A stretch of 17,077 nt of DNA from contig CALGBT010000530.1 in the NCBI GenBank assembly GCA_937884235.1, positions 1 to 17,077 on the forward strand. Reading direction: 5' to 3'. How positions within the stretch are numbered: position 1 is the first letter of the stretch; each line of letters opens with the position of its first letter. The notes beneath the pieces were generated by a model, which made no database searches, had not been told where the DNA came from, and saw only the letters and a list, made by a program, of their open reading frames with translations. The DNA comes from an uncultured Pseudomonadota bacterium. Its GTDB lineage: Bacteria; Myxococcota_A; UBA9042; CAIXZC01. The translations under genes were made by a program, and so were the position numbers. Of this stretch, positions 15,662-17,077 are shown in pieces.

Positions 15662-16873
15662 ATGGCGAAGGAAAAATTTAAAAGAACAAAACCCCACGTC
15701 AATGTTGGCACAATCGGCCACGTTGACCATGGCAAAACGACCCTGACCTCCGCAATTACGATGTTTGCGTCGAAGAAGGGCTGGGCTGAATTCATCAGCT
15801 ACGACGAAGTTGCGAAGGCCTCGGCTGCGCACGGCCGTCGTGACGAGACGAAGATTTTGACGATTGCTACTTCCCACGTGGAGTACCAGTCGGCGAATCG
15901 GCATTACGCCCACGTTGACTGCCCGGGCCACGCCGACTTCATTAAGAACATGATTACCGGTGCGGCGCAGATGGACGGCGCGATTCTGGTGGTTGGTGCC
16001 GATGATGGTCCTATGCCTCAGACTCGTGAGCACATCCTCCTGGCTCGCCAGGTGAACGTGCCGGCAGTGGTTGTCTTCTTGAACAAAATCGACTTGCTCG
16101 ATGATCCGGAGCTCCTGGAGTTGGTGGAGATGGAAGTCCGCGAGTTGCTCGACAAATACGAATTCCCCGGCGACGAGATTCCCGTCATCAAGGGTTCTGC
16201 GTATAAGTCGTTGCAGACGGACACGGCCGACGACCCTGACAATCAGGGCATTATTGATCTGCTTGAGGCCTTGGATACGTACATTCCTGAGCCCATGCGT
16301 GAGACTGAGAAGCCCTTCCTGATGCCGGTTGAAGATGTCTTCTCGATTAAGGGTCGTGGCACCGTTTGTACTGGCCGTATCGAGCGTGGCATGATCAAGA
16401 CTGGCGAGGAAATCGAGATCGTCGGGATGCGCAAGGAAGTCCGCAAGACCACCTGCACCGGCGTCGAGATGTTCCGTAAGACGTTGGACTCGGGCATCGC
16501 TGGCGACAACGTCGGCCTTTTGCTCCGTGGCGTGGACAAGCGGGAAATTGACCGTGGCATGGTTTGCGCCAAGCCGGGTTCGATTACTCCTCACCGCAAG
16601 TTCAAGGCAGAAGTCTACGTATTGAAGAAGGAAGAGGGTGGTCGTCACACCGCGTTCCGTTCCGGTTACCGTCCGCAGTTCTTCATGAAGACCATGGACA
16701 TCACCGGTTCGATTTCGTTGGAAGGCGATCGTCAGATGGTTATGCCGGGCGACCACGCCAACTTCAACGTGGAACTGATTTACCCGGTTGCCATGGAGAA
16801 GCTCGCACGGTTTGCCGTTCGTGAAGGCGGCCGGACCGTCGGCGCTGGCGTTATTACCGACATTATCGAATAA
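15662..16873 (+). CDS. tuf: Elongation factor Tu with divergent switch I
   Basis: EF-Tu is the GTPase that carries aminoacyl-tRNA to the ribosomal A site. The product is 403 residues, against about 394-400 for most bacteria. G1 is GHVDHGKT (19-26), switch II/G3 is DCPGHADF, G4 is NKID (141-144) and G5 is SAY (179-181, where SAL is usual). Domain 2 (GRGTVCTGRIERG) and domain 3 (GGRHTAFRSGYRPQFF, REGGRTVGAGVI) are complete. Switch I differs: from 61 it reads DETKILTIATSHVEY, lacking the usual RGIT(I) run, with about five extra residues before it. The Mg-coordinating threonine is kept as T67. I recall planctomycete EF-Tu having a similar D-x-TK-x-x-TIA switch, so this is probably functional. The ribosome binding site AAGGAGG lies six bases before the ATG. 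Downstream of four tRNAs, it is likely co-transcribed and processed with them. Confidence 0.97.
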   Translation: MAKEKFKRTKPHVNVGTIGHVDHGKTTLTSAITMFASKKGWAEFISYDEVAKASAAHGRRDETKILTIATSHVEYQSANRHYAHVDCPGHADFIKNMITGAAQMDGAILVVGADDGPMPQTREHILLARQVNVPAVVVFLNKIDLLDDPELLELVEMEVRELLDKYEFPGDEIPVIKGSAYKSLQTDTADDPDNQGIIDLLEALDTYIPEPMRETEKPFLMPVEDVFSIKGRGTVCTGRIERGMIKTGEEIEIVGMRKEVRKTTCTGVEMFRKTLDSGIAGDNVGLLLRGVDKREIDRGMVCAKPGSITPHRKFKAEVYVLKKEEGGRHTAFRSGYRPQFFMKTMDITGSISLEGDRQMVMPGDHANFNVELIYPVAMEKLARFAVREGGRTVGAGVITDIIE

Positions 16874-16920
16874 CGCGGCGTCAATGCCTTACCGGGCGGG
16901 GTTACCTAAGGGTTGCCTGG

Positions 16921-16934
16921 CCTCTTTTTTGAGG
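16921..16934 (+). promoter_or_regulatory. Short hairpin CCTC-T6-GAGG covering the rpmG ribosome binding site
   Basis: CCTC (16921-16924), six T and GAGG (16931-16934) can pair over four bases. The right arm is part of the GAGGAG ribosome binding site of rpmG (16931-16936). It may modulate L33 translation relative to EF-Tu, but a 4-bp stem is weak and could be chance. Confidence 0.2.
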
Positions 16935-16942
16935 AGTTCGCA

Positions 16943-17077
16943 ATGGCGAAGAAAGGCGCTAGAGTGATCATACATTTGGAATGCACGACCTGTCGTAAGT
17001 CAGGTCTGCCGGGCGTGAGCCGCTACACTACGGTGAAGAACAAGCGGACCACTACCAAGCGCCTCGAGCTGAGCAAG
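16943..17077 (+). CDS. rpmG: 50S ribosomal protein L33, zinc-type (3' end cut by window)
   Basis: L33 is a small protein of the large ribosomal subunit near the E site. The visible 45 residues begin MAKKGARVIIHLECTTC and contain RYTTVKNKRTTTKRLEL, the signature block of L33. CTTC (residues 14-17) is the first half of the zinc ribbon, so this is the cysteine-containing (C+) form. The second CxxC pair would lie past the right edge. GAGGAG lies six bases before the ATG. It follows tuf by 69 bases with no visible terminator, an arrangement (tuf-rpmG, then often trpT-secE-nusG) common in bacteria. Confidence 0.93.
   Translation, partial: MAKKGARVIIHLECTTCRKSGLPGVSRYTTVKNKRTTTKRLELSK

Noticed and set aside
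16887..16911. CCTTA...TAAGG inverted repeat between tuf and rpmG as a terminator
   Set aside because: Only 5 bp with a 15-base loop and no adjacent T-run; the T6 tract is 14 bases further on and belongs to the rpmG leader.
1..17077. CRISPR array, insertion sequence, integrase or prophage
   Set aside because: No regularly spaced repeats, transposase-like product or terminal inverted repeats were seen on either strand.

Overview
The window reads as a moderately GC-rich bacterial chromosome segment. The best guess is a deltaproteobacterial-grade organism (Myxococcota or Bradymonadia-like). That guess rests on very large secreted lipoproteins with cysteine-rich 'C-x-x-x-D-C' modules, a planctomycete-like variant of EF-Tu switch I, and tRNA genes without encoded CCA. 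It is an inference from style, not a phylogenetic result.

Layout: (1) Bases 1-970, minus strand: the N-terminal part of an S1-domain RNA-binding protein, running off the left edge. Its last ~11 codons no longer look like an S1 domain. (2) Bases 971-1226: a divergent intergenic region with a candidate minus-strand promoter and two copies of a GCTGCGCACA element, each part of an inverted repeat. (3) Bases 1227-12609, plus strand: a likely three-gene operon. It holds a predicted outer-membrane beta-barrel protein, then two very large paralogous lipoproteins (1873 and 1542 residues). Both carry a complete metzincin zinc site (HEVGHTVGLRH) and Met-turn (SIMDYG), in the manner of the large DUF5117/DUF4953 Met-zincin proteases. 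The first paralogue has a ~145-residue, 18-cysteine block inserted between the zinc helix and the Met-turn, plus DUF4397-like modules. The second is built without these and carries cysteine clusters elsewhere. (4) Bases 12610-15158: a sigma70-like promoter, proS (prolyl-tRNA synthetase with editing domain) and an overlapping rlmB-like 2'-O-methyltransferase gene with a GTG start. (5) Bases 15159-17077: a translation operon tRNA-Thr(TGT), tRNA-Tyr(GTA), tRNA-Gly(TCC), tRNA-Thr(GGT), tuf, rpmG. This is the same tRNA order as the E. coli thrU-tyrU-glyT-thrT-tufB operon, followed by a zinc-type L33 gene that runs off the right edge. A strong promoter with an A-tract lies inside the 3' end of rlmB.

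The right half is conserved translation machinery. The accessory and most novel part is the barrel plus double metzincin operon, which probably makes an outer-membrane or cell-surface proteolytic system. Its substrate cannot be read from the sequence. The second notable point is the divergent switch I of EF-Tu.
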